NCBI RefSeq assembly: GCF_000519185.1
Contig: NZ_JAFA01000005.1
Span: 62,001 to 126,000 of the forward strand
From: Paraburkholderia nodosa DSM 21604
Lineage (GTDB): Bacteria > Pseudomonadota > Gammaproteobacteria > Burkholderiales > Burkholderiaceae
DNA length: 64,000 nt
Reading direction: 5' to 3'
Numbering within the stretch: the first letter of the stretch is position 1; every line of letters begins with the position of its first letter. Under the pieces are notes generated by a model. That model was given only the letters and a program-made list of their open reading frames with translations, had not been told where the DNA came from and made no database searches. The position numbers and the translations under genes were made by a program. Shown piece by piece: positions 9,596-17,716 of the stretch.

Positions 9596-10279
9596 ATGAA
9601 CGATCGCGAAGTTGCCGACTATCTGCTCGCCCACCCCGATTTTTTCGTTGAGCACGCCGAACTGCTCGCGACGATCAAGCTAGGCAATCCTCACGGCAAG
9701 GCTGCCGTCTCGCTGCAGGAACGCCAGATGGAAATGCTGCGCGAGAAGAACAAGCATCTCGAGCGGCGTCTTTCGGAGCTGCTTCGCTACGGTCACGAGA
9801 ACGATTCGATCGCCGCGAAGTTCAACCGCTGGACCACGCGCATGATCGCCGAGCGCGATCCGTACGCGCTGCCGCGCTCGATCACGCAGAACCTGCGCGA
9901 CGTGTTCGACATGCCGCAGGCCGCGCTGCGCGTGTGGGACGTGGCCGAGGCCTACAGCCAGGCCGATTTCGCGCGCCATACCGGCGAGGAAGTGCGCATC
10001 TTCGCGAACAGTCTCGACACGCCGTATTGCGGCGCGAACACCGGCTTCGAGGCCGCCCAATGGCTCGACTCGAGCGACGGCGCCGCCGAATCGGTCGCGA
10101 TCATCGCGCTGCGCGCCCCCGCTGTCGCCTCGAACGACGCGCCAGTGGCCGAAGCCTTTGGCCTGCTGGTGATGGGCTCGCCCGACCCGCGCCGCTTCCA
10201 CGAAGGCATGGCCACCGACTTTCTCACGCAGATCGGTGCACTCGCGAGCGCGGCGCTCTCGCGCCTGCTGCCGCACTGA
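9596..10279 (+). CDS. DUF484 family protein
   Basis: A 227-aa protein beginning MNDREVADYLLAHPDFFVEH, the hallmark of DUF484. The family has an N-terminal helical region, a coiled-coil stretch (about residues 38-65, rich in Glu, Arg and Leu) and a C-terminal GAF-like domain ending in FLTQIGALASAALSRLL. It is almost always encoded between dapF and xerC; its role is unknown, though a link to XerC is often assumed from this synteny. It is followed 21 nt later by xerC, so they are probably cotranscribed. Confidence 0.9.
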   Translation: MNDREVADYLLAHPDFFVEHAELLATIKLGNPHGKAAVSLQERQMEMLREKNKHLERRLSELLRYGHENDSIAAKFNRWTTRMIAERDPYALPRSITQNLRDVFDMPQAALRVWDVAEAYSQADFARHTGEEVRIFANSLDTPYCGANTGFEAAQWLDSSDGAAESVAIIALRAPAVASNDAPVAEAFGLLVMGSPDPRRFHEGMATDFLTQIGALASAALSRLLPH

Positions 10280-10300
10280 CACCCACCCAGGCCGCCCAAC

Positions 10301-11239
10301 GTGAACCCGACCGACCCGATCGCCGACTACCTCGCGACGCTCGAACACGAGCGGCGGCTCTCGGAGCACACGCTGCGCGGCTACACGCATGAACTCGACG
10401 AGCTGAAGAAGCTCGCCAACGGCAAGCCGCTCGAAACGGTCAACGCCGCGCAAGTGCGCGGCGCGGTGGCGCGCGCGCATGCGGGCGGCCTCTCGGCGCG
10501 CTCGATCGCGCACCGGCTCTCGGCCTGGCGCGCCTTCTATCGCTGGCTCGCGGGGCGCATCGAGATGGACGCGAATCCCGTGGCCGCCGTGCGTGCGCCC
10601 AAGCGCGCCAAAACGCTGCCGAAGGCGCTTTCCGTCGACGACGCCGCGCATCTCATGGAAGCGCCCGCCATCGCCGGCACTCAGGAAGGCGGTCCCGAGG
10701 CGCTGCGCGACCACGCGATGCTCGAGTTGTTCTACTCGTCGGGGCTGCGGCTCGCCGAGCTCGTGGGACTCGACGTGCGTTACGTCAAGCGCGACGGCTA
10801 CGAATCGGCGGGCTGGCTCAAGCGCGACGCCGCCGAAGTCGAGGTGCTGGGCAAGGGCAACCGTCACCGCATGGTGCCGGTCGGGCGCAAGGCGCTCGTC
10901 GCGCTCGACGCGTGGCTCGCCGCCCGCGGCGCCCTCGTGAAGCACGACGACGCCCCGCTCTTTCTCTCCGTGCGCGGCAACCGCATGGCGCCCGGCGTGG
11001 TGCGCGAGCGCGTGAAGCGCGCCGCCATTGCGGCGGGCATTCCCGCGAACGTGCACCCGCACGTGCTGCGGCACTCGTTCGCCACCCATCTGCTGCAGTC
11101 GAGCGGCGACCTGCGCGCCGTGCAGGAACTGCTCGGCCACGCGAGCATCTCGGCCACCCAGGTCTATACGTCGCTCGACTTTCAGCACCTCGCGAAGGTC
11201 TACGACACCGCGCATCCGCGCGCCAAAAAGCGCGATTGA
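10301..11239 (+). CDS. xerC: Tyrosine recombinase XerC
   Basis: A 312-aa site-specific recombinase that with XerD resolves chromosome dimers at dif. All catalytic residues are visible: Arg150 in SGLRLAEL, Lys185 in GKGNRHRM, His254 and Arg257 in HVLRHSF, His280 in LLGHASI and the nucleophile Tyr289 in QVYTSLD. The N-terminal SAM-like core-binding domain occupies about residues 1-100. The start codon is GTG at 10301. It follows DUF484 closely, the usual dapF-DUF484-xerC arrangement. Confidence 0.95.
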   Translation: MNPTDPIADYLATLEHERRLSEHTLRGYTHELDELKKLANGKPLETVNAAQVRGAVARAHAGGLSARSIAHRLSAWRAFYRWLAGRIEMDANPVAAVRAPKRAKTLPKALSVDDAAHLMEAPAIAGTQEGGPEALRDHAMLELFYSSGLRLAELVGLDVRYVKRDGYESAGWLKRDAAEVEVLGKGNRHRMVPVGRKALVALDAWLAARGALVKHDDAPLFLSVRGNRMAPGVVRERVKRAAIAAGIPANVHPHVLRHSFATHLLQSSGDLRAVQELLGHASISATQVYTSLDFQHLAKVYDTAHPRAKKRD

Positions 11240-11302
11240 TACGCCACGGCGCTCGCGCAACGCTGCGCGACACCAGTGCCGTTACCCTGCATCGAACCCA
11301 TC

Positions 11303-12505
11303 ATGAATATCGTCACCCTCAAGCCGTCCAAAGAAAAATCCCTGCTGCGCCGCCATCCGTGGGTCTACGCGAACGCGATCGACCGCGTGGAAGGCAAGCC
11401 CGCGCCAGGCGCCACCGTCATCGTGCGCGCGGCCGACGGCCGCTTTCTCGGGCGCGCCGCCTACAGCCCGCATTCGCAGATCCGCGCGCGCGTGTGGAGC
11501 TTCGACGAAAACGAGCCGATCGACCACGCGTTCTTCAAGCGGCGCGTGCAGCGCGCCGTGGCCGACCGCCGTGCGATGGTGAGCGGCACGGGCGCGGTGC
11601 GCCTGATCTTCGGCGAGGCCGACGGTCTGCCTGGCCTGATCGTCGACTACTACATCGAGGATGGCGGCGACGGCCGCGGCCAGCTCGTGTGCCAGTTCAT
11701 GGCGGCGGGCGTCGAGGCGTGGAAGGACGCGATCGTCGCCGCGCTCACGTCGGCCACGGGCTGCCCGAACGTCTACGAGCGCTCGGACGTGTCGATCCGC
11801 GAGAAGGAAGGGCTCGAACAGATCACCGGCCTGCTCGCCGGCGACGAACCGCCCGCAACGATCATCACGAGCGAGAACGGCGTGCGCTATCACGTCGACG
11901 TGCGCAACGGCCACAAGACCGGCTTCTACGTGGATCAGCGCGACAACCGCGCACTCGTGCAGACGTACGCGCGCGAGCGCGAGGTGCTCAACTGCTTCTG
12001 CTACACCGGCGGCTTCTCGCTCGCGGCCATGAAGGGCGGCGCGAAACGCGTGGTGTCGATCGATTCCTCGGGCGAAGCGCTCGCCACGGCGCAGAAGAAC
12101 GTCGAGGCGAACGGCTTCGACGCCGCGCTCGCCGCCTGGCTCGACGCGGACGCCTTCAAGACGCTGCGCCGCCTCCACGACGAAGGCGAGCGCTTCGATC
12201 TCGTGGTGCTCGATCCGCCCAAGTTCGCGGCCTCGCGCGAACACGTGGACCGCGCCGCGCGCGCCTACAAGGACATCAATCTCACGGGTTTCAAGCTGCT
12301 GCGCCCGGGCGGCCTGCTGTTCACGTACTCGTGCTCGGGTGCGATCGATTCGGCGCTGTTCCAGAAGATCGTGGCCGGCGCCGCCGCCGACGCCAGGGTG
12401 GACGCGCGTATTCTCAAGCGCCTTGGCGCGGGTGTGGATCACCCGCTGCTCACGGCGTTCCCGGAAGGCGAATATCTGAAGGGCCTGCTGTTGCAAATCG
12501 CCTGA
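11303..12505 (+). CDS. rlmI: 23S rRNA (cytosine-C5) methyltransferase RlmI family
   Basis: A 400-aa class I SAM-dependent methyltransferase. The N-terminal PUA-like RNA-binding domain ([21 protein letters not shown]) is followed by an EEHEA-like central domain and a Rossmann methyltransferase with [13 protein letters not shown] (SAM-binding) and the catalytic-loop motif [14 protein letters not shown] holds the catalytic Cys. E. coli RlmI (396 aa) modifies 23S C1962. The start MNIVTLKPS at 11303 matches the family; a 9-residue upstream extension was rejected. It is downstream of xerC with a 63-nt gap. Confidence 0.9.
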   Translation: MNIVTLKPSKEKSLLRRHPWVYANAIDRVEGKPAPGATVIVRAADGRFLGRAAYSPHSQIRARVWSFDENEPIDHAFFKRRVQRAVADRRAMVSGTGAVRLIFGEADGLPGLIVDYYIEDGGDGRGQLVCQFMAAGVEAWKDAIVAALTSATGCPNVYERSDVSIREKEGLEQITGLLAGDEPPATIITSENGVRYHVDVRNGHKTGFYVDQRDNRALVQTYAREREVLNCFCYTGGFSLAAMKGGAKRVVSIDSSGEALATAQKNVEANGFDAALAAWLDADAFKTLRRLHDEGERFDLVVLDPPKFAASREHVDRAARAYKDINLTGFKLLRPGGLLFTYSCSGAIDSALFQKIVAGAAADARVDARILKRLGAGVDHPLLTAFPEGEYLKGLLLQIA

Positions 12506-12631
12506 GACGGCCTTACTTGAGCTTTTTCGGCGGCGCGCTGGAGCACCTTTCGAATCGCTCGTTCGCGCCCCGATTGGGTCTCGCGCCCGGCCGCCGCATG
12601 CGGGCGCGGCGCAGATATGTTTCAATAGAAA

Positions 12632-12644
12632 GTTATGTCGTAAC
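12632..12644 (+). promoter_or_regulatory. Zur-box-like palindrome upstream of the COG0523 GTPase
   Basis: GTTATGTCGTAAC has matching GTTA/TAAC ends and resembles the core of known proteobacterial Zur boxes (GTTAT-N3-ATAAC) at 9 of 10 arm positions. It stands 70 nt before the GTPase start. This is a single-site resemblance only. Confidence 0.4.
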
Positions 12645-12714
12645 ACTCGAAGGCAGCGACAGCACGAAGCGGCGCGCCTGAACGTACCCCTCGAACACCT
12701 ACCAGGCAGACAGC

Positions 12715-13812
12715 ATGGCAACCAGCATGATTCCCGTCACCATCCTGACCGGCTTTCTCGGCAGCGGCAAAACCACGCTGCTCAAGCGCATCCTGAACGA
12801 GAAGCACGGCATGAAGATCGCCGTGATCGAGAACGAGTTCGGCGAAGAGAACATCGACAACGAAATCCTCGTGCAGGACAGCACCGAGCAGATCATCCAG
12901 ATGAGCAACGGCTGCATCTGCTGCACGATTCGCGGCGACCTCGCGCGCGTGCTCGGCGACCTCGTGCAGCAAAAGCGCGATGGCAAGCTGGACTTCGACC
13001 GCGTGGTGATCGAAACCACCGGCCTCGCCAATCCGGGCCCGGTCGCGCAGACGTTCTTCATGGATAACGAGATCGCCGACGAATTCCTGCTCGACGCGAT
13101 CATCACGCTCGTGGACGCCAAGCACGGCAACCATCAGCTCGACGAGCACGAAGTGGTGCAGCGCCAGGTGGGTTTCGCCGACCGCCTCTTCATCACGAAG
13201 GCCGACCTCGTCGACGAAAACGAACTCGCCGACCTGCGTCATCGCGTGCTGCACATGAACCCGAAGGCGCAGATCCGCCAGGTGAATTTCGGCGAGGCCG
13301 ACATCAAGGAAGTGTTCGACCTGCGCGGCTTCAACCTGAACGCTAAGCTCGAAATCGACCCCGACTTCCTCGCCGAAGACGATCACGCTCACGCGCATCA
13401 CGATCATGACCATGATCACGCGCATGATCATGACCACGCCGATTGCGACCACGATCACGGCCAGTGCAGCCACGAAGGCCACGATCACGCCCACCACCAT
13501 CACGCGCACCACGACGACAAGATCAAGTCGTTCGTCTACCGCAGCGACCGTCCGTTCGATCCGAACCGCCTGGAAGACTTCCTCGGCGGCATCCTGCAGA
13601 TCTACGGCGAGCGCCTCTTGCGCTACAAGGGCGTGCTCTACATGAAGGGCGTGGACCGCAAGGTGGTATTTCAGGGCGTGCACCAGATGATGGGCAGCGA
13701 CCTAGCCGCCAAATGGCTGCCGATCGAGAAGAAGGGCAGCAAGATGGTGTTCATCGGCATCGAGCTGCCGCAGGACCTCATCACCGACGGGCTCGACGCC
13801 TGCCTCGCCTGA
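12715..13812 (+). CDS. COG0523 (CobW/ZNG1-like) GTPase with His-rich metal-binding loop
   Basis: A 365-aa G3E-family P-loop GTPase. The Walker A is GFLGSGKT (13-20), the metal-binding GCICC has Cys67, Cys69 and Cys70, and ENEFG, ETTGLANP and the NKXD-equivalent TKAD follow. A His/Asp-rich segment (about residues 224-268, over 20 His) precedes the C-terminal CobW_C domain. Family members act as metallochaperones, several of them for zinc. A Zur-like palindrome upstream and the cysteine-poor dksA downstream both point to zinc. A cobalamin role is less likely because no cobalt genes are near. Confidence 0.88.
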   Translation: MATSMIPVTILTGFLGSGKTTLLKRILNEKHGMKIAVIENEFGEENIDNEILVQDSTEQIIQMSNGCICCTIRGDLARVLGDLVQQKRDGKLDFDRVVIETTGLANPGPVAQTFFMDNEIADEFLLDAIITLVDAKHGNHQLDEHEVVQRQVGFADRLFITKADLVDENELADLRHRVLHMNPKAQIRQVNFGEADIKEVFDLRGFNLNAKLEIDPDFLAEDDHAHAHHDHDHDHAHDHDHADCDHDHGQCSHEGHDHAHHHHAHHDDKIKSFVYRSDRPFDPNRLEDFLGGILQIYGERLLRYKGVLYMKGVDRKVVFQGVHQMMGSDLAAKWLPIEKKGSKMVFIGIELPQDLITDGLDACLA

Positions 13813-13835
13813 CAGACTTCCCCGCTTTTCCCGAT

Positions 13836-13862
13836 ACGCCCGGCCCGCTGCCGGGCGTTTTC
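13836..13862 (+). terminator. Terminator after the COG0523 GTPase
   Basis: Arms CGCCCGG and CCGGGCG around CCCGCTG are followed by TTTTCGT. Confidence 0.75.
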
Positions 13863-14407
13863 GTCTGGAGTTTGTGCACTGCGACGCGGCCCGAGACTGA
13901 GTTTGCGGCCCGCGCAAGGAATTCCTGCCGGCTTCGTGCGTCAAATAACGTACCCGACCATCGCTTTTTCACGATTGGCGCGTTATATTTTCTGGATATC
14001 GACCGGTTCACAAACGGCATGGCGACAGGCGGGCCACCGCAGGGATTTCCCGCTTGCGGCGCGAGTTTGCGGTTCGGTTACAATACGGCCCCACTGGAAG
14101 AGAGGTGCCCCGGAATTCAGCCGAGGGACGCCCCGCCGGCAGCGCATCGCGTCGCAGCGCGCAGTCGGTACGATATATGCCTCAGGAGCATCTGATGACC
14201 GGTTTCCAGAGGAGTTCGGCCCCGCAGCGGCGCTTCGGGCGTCACGACAGTTCATCGTCCGTGCCCGCCAGCGCGCATATAACGGCGCGGTAACTGCGCC
14301 TGGCAAAGTGGTAAAGGTTGGTAAAGGCCACCGCGGCCACTGCGGGCAACACAAAAGTGCAGGCAAGATGTGCCAGTTTTGCCTCACTCATTGAAGAAGC
14401 AAGCCAG
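13863..14407 (+). other. Long dksA leader with candidate promoter and short ORFs
   Basis: This 545-bp stretch has no standard gene. A candidate promoter is TTGCGG (14054-14059) and TACAAT (14079-14084), spacing 19. Downstream lie a 32-codon ORF with a good ribosome site (14195-14293) and, in another frame, an open stretch ending at 14394 whose last residues are Cys/His-rich. The in-frame extension of dksA back to 14318 has no ribosome site and was not used. Confidence 0.4.
14195..14293 (+). CDS. Possible 32-aa leader ORF upstream of dksA
   Basis: AGGAG at 14184-14188 stands 6 nt before the ATG. The predicted peptide starts MTGFQRSSAPQRRFG and is basic and Ser/Arg-rich. It has no recognisable domain. 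It lies between the candidate dksA promoter and dksA, so it could be an upstream ORF or chance. Confidence 0.3.
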   Translation: MTGFQRSSAPQRRFGRHDSSSSVPASAHITAR

Positions 14408-14827
14408 ATGACGACGAAACGACTCTTGACCGAAGCCGAAATCCTGAAGATGAGCGACAAGGATTACATGAACGAGGATCAGCTCGCCTTCTTCAAGAAC
14501 CGGCTCGAACAGCTGCAGGCGGAAATCCTCCGCAATGCGGGCCAGACCACCGAGAATCTGCGCGAAACCGTGATCGTTCCCGATCCGGCCGACCGCGCGA
14601 CCATCGAAGAAGAGCATGCGCTCGAGCTGCGTACGCGCGACCGCGAACGCAAGCTGCTCAAGAAGGTGCAGCAATCGCTCGCTCGCATCGATTCCGGCGA
14701 CTACGGCTGGTGCGAAGAAACGGGCGAGCCGATCGGCATCCCGCGTCTGCTCGCGCGTCCGACCGCCACGCTCTCGCTCGAAGCGCAAGAGCGCCGCGAA
14801 CTGCGCCAGAAGCTGTTCGGCGATTGA
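14408..14827 (+). CDS. dksA: DksA-family RNA polymerase regulator lacking the C4 zinc finger
   Basis: A 139-aa RNA polymerase secondary-channel protein that works with ppGpp. The coiled-coil tip motif DPADRA (DxxDxA) and the RNAP-binding coiled coil are intact. The C-terminal globular region has the DksA layout but keeps only Cys102; the other zinc ligands are Thr105, Ser123 and Ala126 (CxxT-x17-SxxA). It should therefore fold without zinc, as reported for P. aeruginosa DksA2. The start at 14408 was chosen because the next 20 residues align with DksA. It has its own terminator. Burkholderiaceae may carry several dksA paralogues, so this need not be the only one. Confidence 0.9.
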   Translation: MTTKRLLTEAEILKMSDKDYMNEDQLAFFKNRLEQLQAEILRNAGQTTENLRETVIVPDPADRATIEEEHALELRTRDRERKLLKKVQQSLARIDSGDYGWCEETGEPIGIPRLLARPTATLSLEAQERRELRQKLFGD

Positions 14828-14886
14828 GCTTTTTTCTGGCCGCGCAGCCCTGCTTGCGCGGCTAGCGACTTGCCTTCCCTGTCGAA

Positions 14887-14916
14887 GCGCACGGAGCCCC
14901 GTGCGCTTTTTTCTTT
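14887..14916 (+). terminator. Terminator after dksA
   Basis: Perfect arms GCGCACGG and CCGTGCGC around AGCC, then TTTTTTCTTTT. Confidence 0.9.
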
Positions 14917-14968
14917 TGCGCGCGCCGTTGCACGCCCGGCCGCCGTGCCGTTTTCTGTGCCTGCGGGC

Positions 14969-14996
14969 CTTGATATGCCCATCGCCGCCCTAAACT
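14969..14996 (+). promoter_or_regulatory. Candidate sigma-32 promoter for hslVU
   Basis: CTTGATA (14969-14975) and CCCTAAAC (14988-14995), 12 nt apart, resemble the heat-shock consensus CTTGAAA / CCCCATNT. The -35 fits well, the -10 only partly. hslVU is a classical heat-shock operon. Confidence 0.4.
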
Positions 14997-15164
14997 CCAG
15001 GTGATATGCGCTCGCGGCGCCCGAGAGGCGCGCGCAGCGCACCCGGATTCAGGGCGGCGGCGCCCGCAGCGTGCACGACGCGCGAGCACCGCGGCGCCCA
15101 CCCGAAAGCGGCAGGCACACCACCTTCGCACCCAACCCGGCATCAACGGTAAAAAGGAACGCAC

Positions 15165-15701
15165 ATGGAGCAATTTCACGGCACGACGATCGTATCCGTG
15201 CGGCGCGGCGACAAGGTCGCGCTCGGCGGCGACGGCCAGGTCACCCTCGGCAACATCGTCATGAAGGGTGGCGCGAAGAAGGTCCGGCGCATTTACGGCG
15301 GCAAGGTCATGGTCGGCTTCGCCGGCGGCACCGCCGACGCGTTCTCGCTGCTCGACCGCTTCGAAGCCAAGCTCGAAAAGCATCAGGGCAACCTCACGCG
15401 CGCCGCCGTCGAACTCGCCAAGGACTGGCGCACCGACCGCATGCTGCGCCGCCTCGAAGCCATGCTGATCGCCGCCGACCCGACCACCACGCTCGTGATC
15501 ACCGGCAACGGCGACGTGCTCGACCCCGAAGAAGGCATCTGCGCGATCGGTTCGGGCGGCGCGTATGCGCAGGCCGCGGCCCGCGCGCTCCTGGAGAACA
15601 CCGAACTCTCGCCGCGCGAGATCGTCGAAAAATCGCTCGAGATCGCGGGCGACATGTGTATCTACACGAACCACAATCGCGTGATCGAAACCATCGAATA
15701 A
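15165..15701 (+). CDS. hslV: ATP-dependent protease HslV, peptidase subunit
   Basis: A 178-aa proteasome-beta-like peptidase that forms the core of the HslUV (ClpQY) protease. The short prosequence MEQFHG is removed to expose the catalytic Thr7 of [21 protein letters not shown]. The segments GGTADAF and [11 protein letters not shown] are standard. A ribosome site (AAAAGGAA) precedes the ATG. hslU follows after 36 nt, so the two are cotranscribed. Confidence 0.97.
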   Translation: MEQFHGTTIVSVRRGDKVALGGDGQVTLGNIVMKGGAKKVRRIYGGKVMVGFAGGTADAFSLLDRFEAKLEKHQGNLTRAAVELAKDWRTDRMLRRLEAMLIAADPTTTLVITGNGDVLDPEEGICAIGSGGAYAQAAARALLENTELSPREIVEKSLEIAGDMCIYTNHNRVIETIE

Positions 15702-15737
15702 CTCGCCAACCGACCGCACAGACGAGAAGGAATCAGG

Positions 15738-17087
15738 ATGAGCACCATGACCCCCGCCGAGATCGTCTCGGAACTCGACAAGCACATCATCGGCCAGGCG
15801 AACGCGAAGAAGGCCGTGGCCGTCGCGCTGCGCAACCGCTGGCGCCGCCAGCAGGTCGCCGATCCGCTGCGCCAGGAAATCACGCCGAAGAACATCCTCA
15901 TGATCGGGCCGACGGGCGTCGGCAAGACCGAAATCGCGCGCCGTCTCGCGAAGCTCGCGGACGCGCCGTTCATCAAGATCGAAGCGACCAAGTTCACCGA
16001 AGTGGGCTACGTGGGCCGCGACGTGGACAGCATCGTGCGCGACCTCATCGAAATCTCGGTGAAGCAGACGCGCGAAACCGAAATGCGCAAGGTGCGCAGC
16101 AAGGCCACGGATCAGGCCGAAGACCGCATCCTCGACATCCTGCTGCCGACGGCGCGCCCGGTAGGCTTCGGTTCGTCCGATGCGGCGAGCCACGCCGAAA
16201 GCGGCGACAACGCCACGCGTCAGACCTTCCGCAAACGCCTGCGCGAAGGCCAGCTGGACGACAAGGAAATCGAGCTGGACGTCGAGCAGCCGCAAGTCGG
16301 CATGGACATCATGGGCCCCCCGGGCATGGAAGACATGACCGAGCAGATCCGCTCGATGTTCGCCAATCTGGGCGGCGGCAAGAAAACGCGCCGCAAGCTC
16401 AAGGTGAAGGAAGCGCTCAAGGTCCTCACCGACGAAGAAGCGGCGAAGATGCTCAACGACGAAGAGGTCAAGCAAAAGGCCGTGCAGAACGTCGAGCAGA
16501 ACGGCATCGTGTTCCTCGACGAAATCGACAAGATCGCCTCGCGCAACAACGAAGGCAGCGGCGGCGAAGTTTCGCGTCAGGGCGTGCAGCGCGATCTGCT
16601 GCCGCTCGTGGAAGGCACGACCATCAACACGAAATACGGGATGGTGAAGACCGATCACGTTCTGTTCATCGCGAGCGGCGCGTTCCATCTTTCGAGGCCG
16701 AGCGATCTGATTCCCGAACTGCAGGGCCGTTTCCCGATTCGCGTGGAACTCGACTCGCTCTCCGTGAAGGACTTCGAAGCGATTCTGGTCTCGACCGACG
16801 CGAGCCTCGTGAAGCAGTATCAGGCGCTGCTCGCAACCGAGGACGTGCATCTCGATTTCGCCGAAGACGGCATTCGCCGCCTCGCGGAAATCGCCTTCTC
16901 CGTGAACGAGAAGACCGAGAACATCGGCGCGCGCCGTCTCTACACGGTGATCGAAAAGCTGCTGGAAGATGTGTCGTTCGCGGCCGGCAATCACGCGGGC
17001 CAGAGTGTGACGATCGACGCCGCCTATGTCGACAAGGCGCTCGGCGAAGTGGCGCAGGACGAAGACCTGTCGCGTTACGTGCTCTAA
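15738..17087 (+). CDS. hslU: ATP-dependent protease HslU, ATPase subunit
   Basis: A 449-aa AAA+ (ClpY) unfoldase that feeds HslV. Walker A is GPTGVGKT (57-64), Walker [12 protein letters not shown], the pore motif GYVG follows shortly after Walker A, and sensor-2 sits in [10 protein letters not shown] near the C-terminus. The I-domain lies between. The C-terminus ends SRYVL, the tail that inserts into HslV. The AAGGAA site precedes the ATG at 15738. A terminator follows. Confidence 0.98.
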   Translation: MSTMTPAEIVSELDKHIIGQANAKKAVAVALRNRWRRQQVADPLRQEITPKNILMIGPTGVGKTEIARRLAKLADAPFIKIEATKFTEVGYVGRDVDSIVRDLIEISVKQTRETEMRKVRSKATDQAEDRILDILLPTARPVGFGSSDAASHAESGDNATRQTFRKRLREGQLDDKEIELDVEQPQVGMDIMGPPGMEDMTEQIRSMFANLGGGKKTRRKLKVKEALKVLTDEEAAKMLNDEEVKQKAVQNVEQNGIVFLDEIDKIASRNNEGSGGEVSRQGVQRDLLPLVEGTTINTKYGMVKTDHVLFIASGAFHLSRPSDLIPELQGRFPIRVELDSLSVKDFEAILVSTDASLVKQYQALLATEDVHLDFAEDGIRRLAEIAFSVNEKTENIGARRLYTVIEKLLEDVSFAAGNHAGQSVTIDAAYVDKALGEVAQDEDLSRYVL

Positions 17088-17106
17088 ACGTTACGCATGG
17101 CGCATG

Positions 17107-17138
17107 AAAAAGGGACCCCGCGGGGTCCCTTTTCTTTT
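17107..17138. terminator. Bidirectional terminator between hslU and regA
   Basis: A-run, arms AGGGACCCC and GGGGTCCCT, then TTTTCTTTT. It serves hslVU and the convergent regBA pair. Confidence 0.9.
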
Positions 17139-17155
17139 GCCGCGCCGGGCTGTGC

Positions 17156-17698
17156 TTACTGGCGCACCGGGCGCTTCGCGAGCTTGCGCTGCAGCGTGCG
17201 CCGGTGCATGTTGAGCGCGCGCGCCGTGGCCGAGATGTTGCCGTTGTGCTCGGCCAGCACGCGCTGGATGTGCTCCCATTCGAGGCGCGCGACCGAGAGC
17301 GGCGCCGGGTGCTCGATGGCCTCTTCGGCCTGCATGGCGCTCGCATCGCTTTGGAGTGCCGAGAGAATCATCTCGACGTTGGCGGGCTTGGCCAGATAGT
17401 TGTCCGCGCCGTCCTTCACGGCCTGCACCGCCGTGGCGATGCTCGCATAGCCCGTGAGCACGAGCATGCGTGCGTCCGGCTGCAGTTCGCGCAGCGGCGC
17501 GATGAGCGACAGGCCTGAGTCGTTGCCGAGATGCAGGTCCACGGTGATCTGCGAGAACTTCTGCTGGTTGGCGAAGCGAATCGCCTCTTCCGCATTGTGT
17601 GCCTGCTTCACCTCGAAGCCGCGCCGCGTGAGGCCGCGCGTGAGGATGTCGGAGAACACTTCGTCGTCGTCGATGACCAGAAAACTCATATCGCTCAT
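17156..17698 (-). CDS. regA: Redox response regulator, RegA/PrrA/ActR type
   Basis: A 180-aa response regulator with an N-terminal receiver domain (acidic pocket D10-D12, phosphoacceptor Asp54 in ITVDLHLG, Lys in LAKP) and a C-terminal Fis-type helix-turn-helix (GNISATARALNMHRRTLQRKL), the distinctive RegA recognition helix. Length equals the family. In other proteobacteria RegA controls respiration, carbon and redox genes when oxygen falls. It is directly downstream of the kinase gene regB (18 nt), forming a regBA operon. Confidence 0.9.
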   Translation of the reverse strand: MSDMSFLVIDDDEVFSDILTRGLTRRGFEVKQAHNAEEAIRFANQQKFSQITVDLHLGNDSGLSLIAPLRELQPDARMLVLTGYASIATAVQAVKDGADNYLAKPANVEMILSALQSDASAMQAEEAIEHPAPLSVARLEWEHIQRVLAEHNGNISATARALNMHRRTLQRKLAKRPVRQ

Positions 17699-17716
17699 GC
17701 CTAATTCTCCGTGTTG

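Larger units (their letters stand above)
14828..15164 (+). other. Intergenic region between dksA and hslV
   Basis: It holds a short hairpin (GCCGCGCA / TGCGCGGC, about 14840-14863), the dksA terminator, a candidate heat-shock promoter, and GC-rich sequence with no convincing gene. Confidence 0.5.

Noticed and set aside
14862..16994. Long minus-strand frame over hslVU
   Set aside because: A shadow of hslV/hslU; no recognisable domain, no ribosome site.
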